DNA of 64,000 nucleotides from JAUNSR01 sp036655755. GTDB taxonomy: Bacteria; Bacteroidota; Bacteroidia; Bacteroidales; JAUNSR01. Of this stretch, positions 26,006 through 32,916 are shown in pieces (within the stretch, counting starts at the first letter, position 1; each line of letters opens with the position of its first letter). Location: NCBI GenBank assembly GCA_036655755.1, contig JAVVPN010000004.1, positions 7,053 through 71,052 of the forward strand. Direction: 5' to 3'. The position numbers and the translations under genes were made by a program. The notes beneath the pieces were generated by a model, which was not told the DNA's origin, ran no database searches, and saw nothing but the letters and a program-made list of their open reading frames with translations.

Positions 26006-26740
26006 TTAAATCAAATCATTCTTCAATTGTAGTTTCGGACGGAGCTTGCGGTAAAGCTTGCTGCGCAGGAACTGATCAATGGCTTGTACATGTTGTTTGT
26101 GATGTAAATCGGTAGCCATGAAGTCGATGAATCCTTTTTCAAGCATCCATAGGGTGAGGTCTTGAATCCCTTTGCCGTAACAACCGGCCATCGATAAGAT
26201 ATTTACTTGAAAGGCGCATTCGGATTCGTGTAAATGCTGGTAAATTTTCTTATTCGTATGGTAATAGGAGTAGCGTTCGGGATGTGCGAGTATCGGTTTG
26301 TATCCTTGTAGTTTCAGTTCGAAAATAAGATCGTCGAGATTCCATAAGGGCTGGATAAACGAATTTTCGACCAGGATGTATTTGTCTTTTAGCGGCCGTA
26401 ATTGATTAGCATCTTTGAGCCGGATAAACCCTTCGTCCATGCGGTATTCGAAAGAATAGTTCAACCCCAAGTCGATGCCATGATCCTGTAATTGTTTTTT
26501 TAATTCCAGATAAATGGGTTCGATGATTTCGGGGGTGTTCTCAAACGTTTCGTCCGTACGGTGTGGAGTGGCAATTACCTTGCGTATTCCCCATTCGTGC
26601 ATTTTCCCGATCAGTTCGAGTGAGGTTTCAAAATCCTGAGATCCGTCATCGACGCCCGGGATGATGTGGCAATGTATATCGGTTTCAAAAGGAAGAGGCA
26701 ACATTTCCTCTTCCTTCTTTTTAAATAAAAAGTCAAACAT
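26006..26740 (-). CDS. CpsB/YwqE-type tyrosine phosphatase (PHP domain)
   Basis: A 244-residue metal-dependent phosphatase of the PHP fold. Homologues dephosphorylate the tyrosine kinases that control capsule and exopolysaccharide export. The metal-binding opening TDIHCHIIPGVDDGSQD, KVIATPHR, ILAHPERYSYY and a C-terminal FMATDLHHKQH supply the expected His/Asp/Glu ligands. It is the last gene of rfbA-rfbB-this gene (16 bp after rfbB), which fits control of surface-polysaccharide production. The cognate kinase is not in the window. Confidence 0.88.
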   Translation of the reverse strand: MFDFLFKKKEEEMLPLPFETDIHCHIIPGVDDGSQDFETSLELIGKMHEWGIRKVIATPHRTDETFENTPEIIEPIYLELKKQLQDHGIDLGLNYSFEYRMDEGFIRLKDANQLRPLKDKYILVENSFIQPLWNLDDLIFELKLQGYKPILAHPERYSYYHTNKKIYQHLHESECAFQVNILSMAGCYGKGIQDLTLWMLEKGFIDFMATDLHHKQHVQAIDQFLRSKLYRKLRPKLQLKNDLI

Positions 26741-26756
26741 AAGCGGTAATAGCTTT

Positions 26757-27905
26757 TTAGCGTTTGTCGTACATCTTTTTGTAGTAATTCTGATAATCGT
26801 CGCCGGTTACAGCTTCTACCCAATCCTGATTTTGCAAATACCATTCAATGGTTTTTACGATCCCTTCTTCAAAAGATGTTTCGGGGATCCATCCTAGTTC
26901 CTGAGTAATATAGCTCGGATCGATGGCATAACGTTGGTCATGTCCTAAGCGGTCGGCTACGTATGTAATCAGTGAATTGTTGATCCACTCGGTGCTTATC
27001 TCGCCGTTCTCAAGCAGAACTTGTTTTTTCAAGGTCTTCCGGTAAGATGGTTTTTCATCCATCAGGCGCTTAATGGTGGCAATGGTAAGTTTGACGATTT
27101 CAATATTCTGCTTCTCGTTATGGCCGCCCACGTTATATACATGGCCCGATTTTCCTCTGCGGATCACCATGTCGATCGCTTTACAGTGATCTGTTACATA
27201 TAACCAGTCGCGGACGTTCGATCCGTCGCCATATACGGGCAGCGATTTTCCTTCGAGGATGTTGCGGATAATTAACGGAATCAGTTTCTCCGGGAAATGA
27301 TAAGGGCCGTAATTATTCGAACAGCGGGTGATCGTGGTAGGCATCTTATATGTTTCGCCGTATGCCTGAACAAACATGTCGGCACTTGCTTTCGATGCGC
27401 TGTAAGGAGAGCGTGGATCTAAAGGAGTATCTTCTGTAAAGTATCCTTCCGAGCCAAGGCTACCATAAACTTCATCGGTCGAAACCTGATGAAAACGGAC
27501 ACCTTGCTTCCAGATCGGATATCCTTTGTCATCTTTGCCACAAGTCCAGTGTTTACGGGCCGCGTCAAGAAGATTTTGGGTACCAAGAATATTTGTTTCA
27601 AGGAAAAGCTGCGGGTTTTCGATGCTTCGGTCTACGTGACTTTCGGCTGCGAAATTTACTACATAATGAATATTTGATTTTGTAAATAGATCATTCAGCA
27701 GATCTTTGTCGCAGATATCGCCTTTTACAAAAATACACCGATGATTGTCAATGTCATCGGCTATCGTGCCAAGATATCCGGCATATGTAAGAGCATCTAA
27801 AACGATGATGCGGATATCATCGTAATTGCTCAGCATGTATTTAATAAAGTTAGCACCGATGAATCCGGCACCGCCGGTCACCAGGTAAGTGGTTTCGCTC
27901 ATCAT
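26757..27905 (-). CDS. rfbB: dTDP-glucose 4,6-dehydratase
   Basis: The second enzyme of dTDP-L-rhamnose synthesis, an NAD-dependent SDR. The 382-residue protein has the NAD loop VTGGAGFIGANFIKY, the AAESHVDRSIENP segment, the catalytic VSTDEVYGSL and YSASKASADMF, and SNNYGPYHFPEKLIP. Two adjacent ATG codons begin the gene. It starts 2 bp after the rfbA stop. rfbC and rfbD are not in the window, so the final sugar (rhamnose or another dTDP-deoxyhexose) is not fixed here. Confidence 0.96.
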   Translation of the reverse strand: MMSETTYLVTGGAGFIGANFIKYMLSNYDDIRIIVLDALTYAGYLGTIADDIDNHRCIFVKGDICDKDLLNDLFTKSNIHYVVNFAAESHVDRSIENPQLFLETNILGTQNLLDAARKHWTCGKDDKGYPIWKQGVRFHQVSTDEVYGSLGSEGYFTEDTPLDPRSPYSASKASADMFVQAYGETYKMPTTITRCSNNYGPYHFPEKLIPLIIRNILEGKSLPVYGDGSNVRDWLYVTDHCKAIDMVIRRGKSGHVYNVGGHNEKQNIEIVKLTIATIKRLMDEKPSYRKTLKKQVLLENGEISTEWINNSLITYVADRLGHDQRYAIDPSYITQELGWIPETSFEEGIVKTIEWYLQNQDWVEAVTGDDYQNYYKKMYDKR

Positions 27906-27907
27906 AC

Positions 27908-28771
27908 TTATTTTGTAAGATCTATAATGTATTTTCCGTATTCTGTCTTGTCGAGACTTTTCCCCAACAAAAGTAGTTGATCCTTGCTAATCCAACCGTT
28001 TCTCCAGGCTATTTCTTCGAGGCAGGCGATATAAAATCCCTGTCTGTTCTGAATCGTAGCTACGAAGTTAGATGCTTCAAGCAGGCTGTCGCAGTTGCCG
28101 GTGTCGAGCCAAGCGAATCCGCGCCCGAATAATTCAACTTTTAAAGATCCTTCTTCAAGATAAAGGCGGTTGAGATCGGTGATTTCCAGCTCTCCGCGTT
28201 TTGAAGGACGTATGCGATGTGCTTTTTCTACAACCGTGTTGTCGTAAAAATAGAGTCCCGGAATAGCGTAATTCGATTTTGGGTGTTCCGGTTTCTCTTC
28301 CAATCCGATTACGCGATTGTCTGCATCGAATTCAACTACGCCGTATGCACGTGGATCTTTTACATAATAACCGAAAATGCAGGCTCCTTTTTCAATCGAA
28401 GCGGCACGATGAAGCATTGCTGAGAATCCTTGGCCGTAAAACATATTATCGCCCAGAATCAGACATGCCGAATCGCCGTCGAGGAACTCTTCTCCCAATA
28501 AAAATGCTTCGGCAAGCCCGTTTGGGTTTTCCTGAATCTTATATTCAAATCTCATGCCCAAACGGCTACCGTCTTCCAGTAACTGGCGGAACATGGGTAA
28601 ATCGCGCGGTGTAGAGATAATGAGTATTTCGCGGATTCCCGCCAGCATTAATGTAGAGAGTGGATAATAAATCATCGGTTTGTCATAAACCGGCATGATT
28701 TGCTTTGAAATTGCCTTTGAAAGCGGATAAAGGCGGGTAGCACTTCCCCCTGCCAGAATAATTCCTTTCAT
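27908..28771 (-). CDS. rfbA: Glucose-1-phosphate thymidylyltransferase
   Basis: It makes dTDP-glucose from dTTP and glucose-1-phosphate, the first step toward dTDP-rhamnose. The 287-residue length is standard. Motifs are MKGIILAGGSATRLYPLS (nucleotide loop), KQIMPVYDKPMIYYPLS, LILGDNMFYGQG and GVVEFD ... LEEKPEHPKSNYA. It leads the three-gene operon. Immediately upstream lies copy B of the dispersed structured element (28795-28876), within the probable 5' leader. Confidence 0.97.
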   Translation of the reverse strand: MKGIILAGGSATRLYPLSKAISKQIMPVYDKPMIYYPLSTLMLAGIREILIISTPRDLPMFRQLLEDGSRLGMRFEYKIQENPNGLAEAFLLGEEFLDGDSACLILGDNMFYGQGFSAMLHRAASIEKGACIFGYYVKDPRAYGVVEFDADNRVIGLEEKPEHPKSNYAIPGLYFYDNTVVEKAHRIRPSKRGELEITDLNRLYLEEGSLKVELFGRGFAWLDTGNCDSLLEASNFVATIQNRQGFYIACLEEIAWRNGWISKDQLLLLGKSLDKTEYGKYIIDLTK

Positions 28772-28794
28772 CTATTATTTATATTTTTATTTTT

Positions 28795-28876
28795 TACACT
28801 AAAGTATAGATGCGCCATTTCTAAGCCTTCTGTAAGGTATCTCAACTTTCGGTAAGTTATAGCGATTTCATCTATC
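28795..28876 (-). repeat. Dispersed structured element, copy B (upstream of rfbA)
   Basis: On the plus strand TATAGATG-CGCCAT (28805-28818) pairs with ATAGCG-(ATTT)-CATCTAT (28859-28875) around a hairpin CTCAACTTTCGGTAAG. Compared with copy A, the outer stem changed an A-T pair to G-C on both sides (AAATG/CATTT to AGATG/CATCT), so pairing is kept. Confidence 0.7.
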
Positions 28877-28962
28877 GAACTATCCTTTTTATGGATAAAA
28901 TTGTAGGTTTTGGGAGCGAATATAAGTTAAAAAGAGATAAACATTCATTCACAAAGCGTAAA

Positions 28963-28970
28963 CAAAAATA
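28963..28970 (-). promoter_or_regulatory. Candidate -7 element (TATTTTTG) for rfbA
   Basis: TATTTTTG on the minus strand fits TAnnTTTG. It would give a ~185-nt leader that includes structured element copy B. Confidence 0.35.
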
Positions 28971-29255
28971 ATCATTATTTTTTCATTTAGGCTATCTTTT
29001 TTATATTGTTTAAGAGCGCAATAAAATAGCCGTTAAAAGTTTCGGAAAGAAATAATATTACTAATATTGCTTATAATTTGTAACTTAATTGAAGCGCCCA
29101 TGCATAAAGCCTTTTTTAAGTGTAAATGCCTGGTTTAGAACATTATTTGTTTTAAATTGTTTTAATAATACAAGTTATATCTGTAAACAGCTTATTTCTT
29201 AGTTTTAGAGAACGTATATTTTTAATATCCATTTTAGTTTATTAGTATTAACACA

Positions 29256-31124
29256 ATGAGCAAAAAACTTCTAATCAGAGATCTGACTCTGCGGGATGGG
29301 CAACAATCTCTTTTTGCTACCCGTTTATCACAACAACAGATAGATCGGGTATTGCCGTTTTATAAAGATGCCCGATTCTATGCAATGGAAGTATGGGGTG
29401 GGGCGGTACCTGACTCTATTATGCGCTATCTGAACGAAAACCCATGGGATCGTTTACAGAAAATCAGTGAGAGTATAGGAAGTACTTCACTTCTTACTGC
29501 ATTATCACGAGGCAGAAATTTATTCGGATATGCTCCGTATCCGGATGAAGTGATCGACGGATTTTGTAAAAATGCGATTCAGTCGGGATTGAATGTTATG
29601 CGAATTTTCGATGCGCTCAATGATATTGAAAATGTAAAATCAACCATCATCTCCGTAAAAAGACATGGCGGAATTGCCGATTGTGCTGTCTGCTATACGG
29701 TGGATCCACACTTTAGTACAAAAGAACGTACGATGGCAATGCTGAAAGGGCATCCGCTTCCGAAAGCAGTTTTCACGGATGATTATTTTATCCGAAAAGT
29801 AAAACAGTTAGAGCAATTGGGCGCCGACATGATCTCTTTGAAAGATATGGCCGGATTAGTAACTCCGTCAAGAGCCGGGAAGCTGATACGGGCGATGAAA
29901 GAGAATACGCGCATACCGATTGATTTCCATACTCATTGTACACCGGGATACGGTCTCGCCTCTGTTTTTATGGCGATTATTAATGGTGCTGACATTGTGG
30001 ATACCAATATATGGTACTTCTCCGGCGGCCCGGCTGCTCCGGCGATCGAACTTGTAGACCTGTTCTGCAAAAAAGCGGGGATAGAGATGGATGTGAATAT
30101 GGAATCGGTTCGGAAGATCAACGAGCATCTGTATGAGATCCGTAAAGAGTTGGCCCCTTTCGATGCCGTACCTAAAATGCAAAAGCCTTTTGATTATGAT
30201 CAGGTACCTCCTGAGATAGATCGACTGATGGCAGAGGCCGTAGATGCCGCTCGTAAGGATAAGGAAAATGAGTTGCTTGCCATTTGCCGTAAAATAGAAG
30301 ACTTCTATGGTTTCCCTCAGCCAAATGAAATTGTGCGTAATGCTGAAATTCCGGGTGGAATGTATTCGAATATGCTGGCGCAATTAAAAGCCGTAAATTC
30401 AGAAAATATTCTTGACGAAGCCATGAAGCTTATTCCTAAAGTGCGTTTGGATGCCGGTCTGCCTCCATTGGTTACTCCGACAAGCCAAATTGTAGGAGCT
30501 CAGGCGGTTTCGTGTGCCTTAAGCTTGCATAAAGAAAAAGATATGTATTCGGTTGTTTCCAAAAACTTCGAAGATTTGGTGAAAGGGCAATACGGACAGA
30601 CTCCGGTAGCGATCAATCCGGCCTTCCGTAAACTGATTACCGGCAATGAAAAGGAGATTCCGTATGATATGGCTAACTATAAGCCTCAGCCTAATCCTAA
30701 ACTGGAAGCCTACGGTGATGCTTTACTAGCACAGGATGAAGAGGAATTATTACTGCTTGAATTGTTTCCGAATGTAGCGAAGGATTTTTTGACAGGGCTT
30801 CGTAAAAAACAATATGAAGAAACCCGTCAGAAAGAGGAGCAGGAAAGCAAAAAAAATGATCCGGCACCCGCTGCTTCGTCACAACCTGCCCATATGCCTT
30901 TTATCGGCGAAACAATAACTTCGCCACTTCCAGGAAAGGTGTTGCACGTAAAGGTGAAACCGGGCGATATGGTAAAAGCGGGCGATACGTTGCTTGTGCT
31001 CGAAGCCATGAAAATGGAAAATGATATCAGAAGTTTATATGGTGGTAAAATACGTCAGGTTTTGGTGAAACCTGAGGAATATGTGCCGGGCGATGGTGTG
31101 TTGGTCGAAATGGAACCGGCTTAA
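29256..31124 (+). CDS. oadA: Biotin-dependent carboxyltransferase (oxaloacetate decarboxylase alpha / pyruvate carboxylase B type)
   Basis: A 622-residue enzyme that transfers CO2 between biotin and pyruvate/oxaloacetate. The DRE-TIM-like barrel opens with RDLTLRDGQQSLFATR (metal-binding Asp). It continues with VMRIFDALND, DMISLKDMAGL (carbamyl-lysine/metal region) and FHTHCTPGYG (His ligands). A charged, Pro/Ala-rich linker leads to the C-terminal biotinyl domain with the biotin-lysine motif EAMKMEN. The membrane beta and gamma subunits are not adjacent, so a role as pyruvate carboxylase subunit B is equally possible. A small Lys-rich gene faces it. Confidence 0.9.
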   Translation: MSKKLLIRDLTLRDGQQSLFATRLSQQQIDRVLPFYKDARFYAMEVWGGAVPDSIMRYLNENPWDRLQKISESIGSTSLLTALSRGRNLFGYAPYPDEVIDGFCKNAIQSGLNVMRIFDALNDIENVKSTIISVKRHGGIADCAVCYTVDPHFSTKERTMAMLKGHPLPKAVFTDDYFIRKVKQLEQLGADMISLKDMAGLVTPSRAGKLIRAMKENTRIPIDFHTHCTPGYGLASVFMAIINGADIVDTNIWYFSGGPAAPAIELVDLFCKKAGIEMDVNMESVRKINEHLYEIRKELAPFDAVPKMQKPFDYDQVPPEIDRLMAEAVDAARKDKENELLAICRKIEDFYGFPQPNEIVRNAEIPGGMYSNMLAQLKAVNSENILDEAMKLIPKVRLDAGLPPLVTPTSQIVGAQAVSCALSLHKEKDMYSVVSKNFEDLVKGQYGQTPVAINPAFRKLITGNEKEIPYDMANYKPQPNPKLEAYGDALLAQDEEELLLLELFPNVAKDFLTGLRKKQYEETRQKEEQESKKNDPAPAASSQPAHMPFIGETITSPLPGKVLHVKVKPGDMVKAGDTLLVLEAMKMENDIRSLYGGKIRQVLVKPEEYVPGDGVLVEMEPA

Positions 31125-31149
31125 TTAGAGAATTCAACTTTCTTAGAAC

Positions 31150-31185
31150 AAAAGCGGCGGAGTTTTAAATAACTCCGCCGTTCTT
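31150..31185. terminator. Bidirectional terminator after the oadA-like gene
   Basis: CGGCGGAGTT (31155-31164) pairs with AACTCCGCCG (31171-31180), with T-rich sequence on both outer sides. Confidence 0.75.
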
Positions 31186-31193
31186 ATGTGTTG

Positions 31194-31391
31194 TCAGGCA
31201 GAACGCTTGTTTCTGGCTGCTTTTTTCTTTTTGTAAGCTGCTTTCATCTTAGCTGCACCCGATCCATGGGTACCTTTTACATAAGATGATTTCTTCGCTT
31301 TGGTCTTTACTCGCTTTTCATCTGAGGGGGCATCACCCTTACCTTTCTTAAAGGTAATCCCTCCTTCCGCAATAATTTTGTGGATATCCAT
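31194..31391 (-). CDS. Small lysine-rich basic protein, unknown function
   Basis: A 65-residue protein. The ATG at 31391 (MDIHKIIAEGGITFKKGKG) is preferred to the in-frame TTG two codons earlier. The N-terminal third looks folded; the rest is very basic (KKSSYVKGTHGSGAAKMKAA, then a Lys/Arg/Ala tail), as in nucleic-acid-binding or ribosome-associated small proteins. It lies between the oadA terminator and gdhA, 69 bp after the gdhA stop, and could be cotranscribed with gdhA. I do not recognise the family. Confidence 0.6.
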   Translation of the reverse strand: MDIHKIIAEGGITFKKGKGDAPSDEKRVKTKAKKSSYVKGTHGSGAAKMKAAYKKKKAARNKRSA

Positions 31392-31460
31392 AATCAATAA
31401 TATTTACCACAAAAGTAATGCATTCCGGAGGAATTAAGAAATTAAGTAGGAGAGATGTTA

Positions 31461-32795
31461 TCAGATTACACCCTGATCCATCATCGCTTTGGCTACTTTC
31501 ATAAAGCCGGCGATGTTTGCACCCTTCATATAATTGATATATCCGTCTTTTTCTTTTCCGTATTGCATGCACTGAGCATGGATATCATTCATAATCTGAT
31601 GAAGCTTTTGGTCAACTTCAGCCTCACTCCAGTTCAGGTGCATCGCATTTTGCGTCATTTCCAATCCGGATGTTGCAACCCCTCCTGCATTTACCGCTTT
31701 ACCCGGACCATAAATAATCCGATTATGGATAAGCGCATCAATTGCTTCGGGAGTACAACCCATATTTGAAACCTCGCCTACACAGATTACGCCGTTCTCA
31801 ATAAGTCGTTTTGCATCTTTCTCGTCCAATTCATTTTGGGTGGCACAAGGCAATGCGATGTCGACCTTTTGCTCCCAAGGACGACGTCCAGGGAAGAATT
31901 CAACCCCATATTTATGTGCGTATGGTTCTACGATATCTTCGCCGGATGCGCGAAGTTCCAGCATAAAGTCGATTTTTTCACCACTGATACCTTCCGGATC
32001 ATAGATATAACCATCCGGGCCGGAAATAGTGACTACTTTCGCACCCAATTCGGTTGCTTTTGTAACCGCACCCCATGCTACGTTGCCGAATCCTGATATC
32101 GCTACGGTTTTACCTTTCAGGTCGATTCCTTTTGTGCCCAACATATCTGCTACAAAGTAGAGCGCTCCGAATCCGGTAGCTTCAGGGCGAATGCGGGAAC
32201 CGCCGAATTCTAATCCTTTTCCGGTAAAAGTACCTGTGTTTTCGCGCGCTAGTTTTTTATACATTCCATACATATAGCCTACTTCACGGCCACCTACGCC
32301 GATATCCCCTGCCGGAACATCGCGGTCGGGACCGAGGTTGCGCCATAATTCAAGCATGAATGCCTGGCAGAAACGCATGATTTCGCCATCCGATTTTCCG
32401 CGTGGATTAAAATCGGATCCTCCTTTGCCACCACCCATCGGTAATGTGGTAAGGGCATTTTTGAAGGTCTGTTCAAATCCGAGGAATTTAAGGATAGATA
32501 GATTTACGGAAGCGTGGAAACGGATGCCTCCTTTATATGGGCCAATGGCATTGTTAAACTGAACGCGATATCCAAGATTGGTTTGCACCATTCCTTTATC
32601 GTCTGTCCATGTAACACGGAATGTGAAGATCCGATCCGGTTCGACCAACCGTTCGATAATTCGAGCTCGTTCAAATTCCGGATGCTCATTATAAATGTCT
32701 TCAATTGAAATTAGAACCTCTTTCACTGCCTGCAGATACTCTGATTCTCCCGGGTGTTTAGCTTCGAGTGAAGCTATGATTTGTTCAATATTCAT
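31461..32795 (-). CDS. gdhA: NADP-type glutamate dehydrogenase
   Basis: It interconverts 2-oxoglutarate plus ammonia and glutamate, the main ammonia-assimilation entry in many Bacteroidales. The frame extends to 32828, but the ATG at 32795 (MNIEQIIASLEAKHPGESE) gives the normal 444-residue hexameric type. Motifs are GGIRFHASVNLSILKFLGFE, PMGGGKGGSDFNPRGKSD (catalytic Lys), DVPAGDIGVGGREVGYM and the NADP loop VAISGFGNVAWGA. A TAATTTTG box lies 31 bp upstream. Confidence 0.97.
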   Translation of the reverse strand: MNIEQIIASLEAKHPGESEYLQAVKEVLISIEDIYNEHPEFERARIIERLVEPDRIFTFRVTWTDDKGMVQTNLGYRVQFNNAIGPYKGGIRFHASVNLSILKFLGFEQTFKNALTTLPMGGGKGGSDFNPRGKSDGEIMRFCQAFMLELWRNLGPDRDVPAGDIGVGGREVGYMYGMYKKLARENTGTFTGKGLEFGGSRIRPEATGFGALYFVADMLGTKGIDLKGKTVAISGFGNVAWGAVTKATELGAKVVTISGPDGYIYDPEGISGEKIDFMLELRASGEDIVEPYAHKYGVEFFPGRRPWEQKVDIALPCATQNELDEKDAKRLIENGVICVGEVSNMGCTPEAIDALIHNRIIYGPGKAVNAGGVATSGLEMTQNAMHLNWSEAEVDQKLHQIMNDIHAQCMQYGKEKDGYINYMKGANIAGFMKVAKAMMDQGVI

Positions 32796-32825
32796 AACAT
32801 TGTTTTTTTGTAAATGTGTATATTG

Positions 32826-32833
32826 CAAAATTA
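32826..32833 (-). promoter_or_regulatory. Candidate -7 element (TAATTTTG) for gdhA
   Basis: TAATTTTG on the minus strand fits TAnnTTTG and lies 31 bp before the chosen ATG, supporting the 32795 start. Confidence 0.4.
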
Positions 32834-32916
32834 AAACTTTAAAACAAATGGCCTCATTTTTCTACATATTTTTTTTAAAATAAAAATTGGCAATTTGTTA
32901 GTAAAAACCTATCTGT

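Larger units (their letters stand above)
28772..29255. other. Divergent intergenic region rfbA / oadA-like gene
   Basis: A 484-bp A/T-rich gap without genes. The rfbA-proximal part holds copy B of the structured element and a candidate minus-strand promoter. The ~280 bp upstream of the plus-strand carboxyltransferase gene shows no clear TAnnTTTG box or hairpin. Confidence 0.5.
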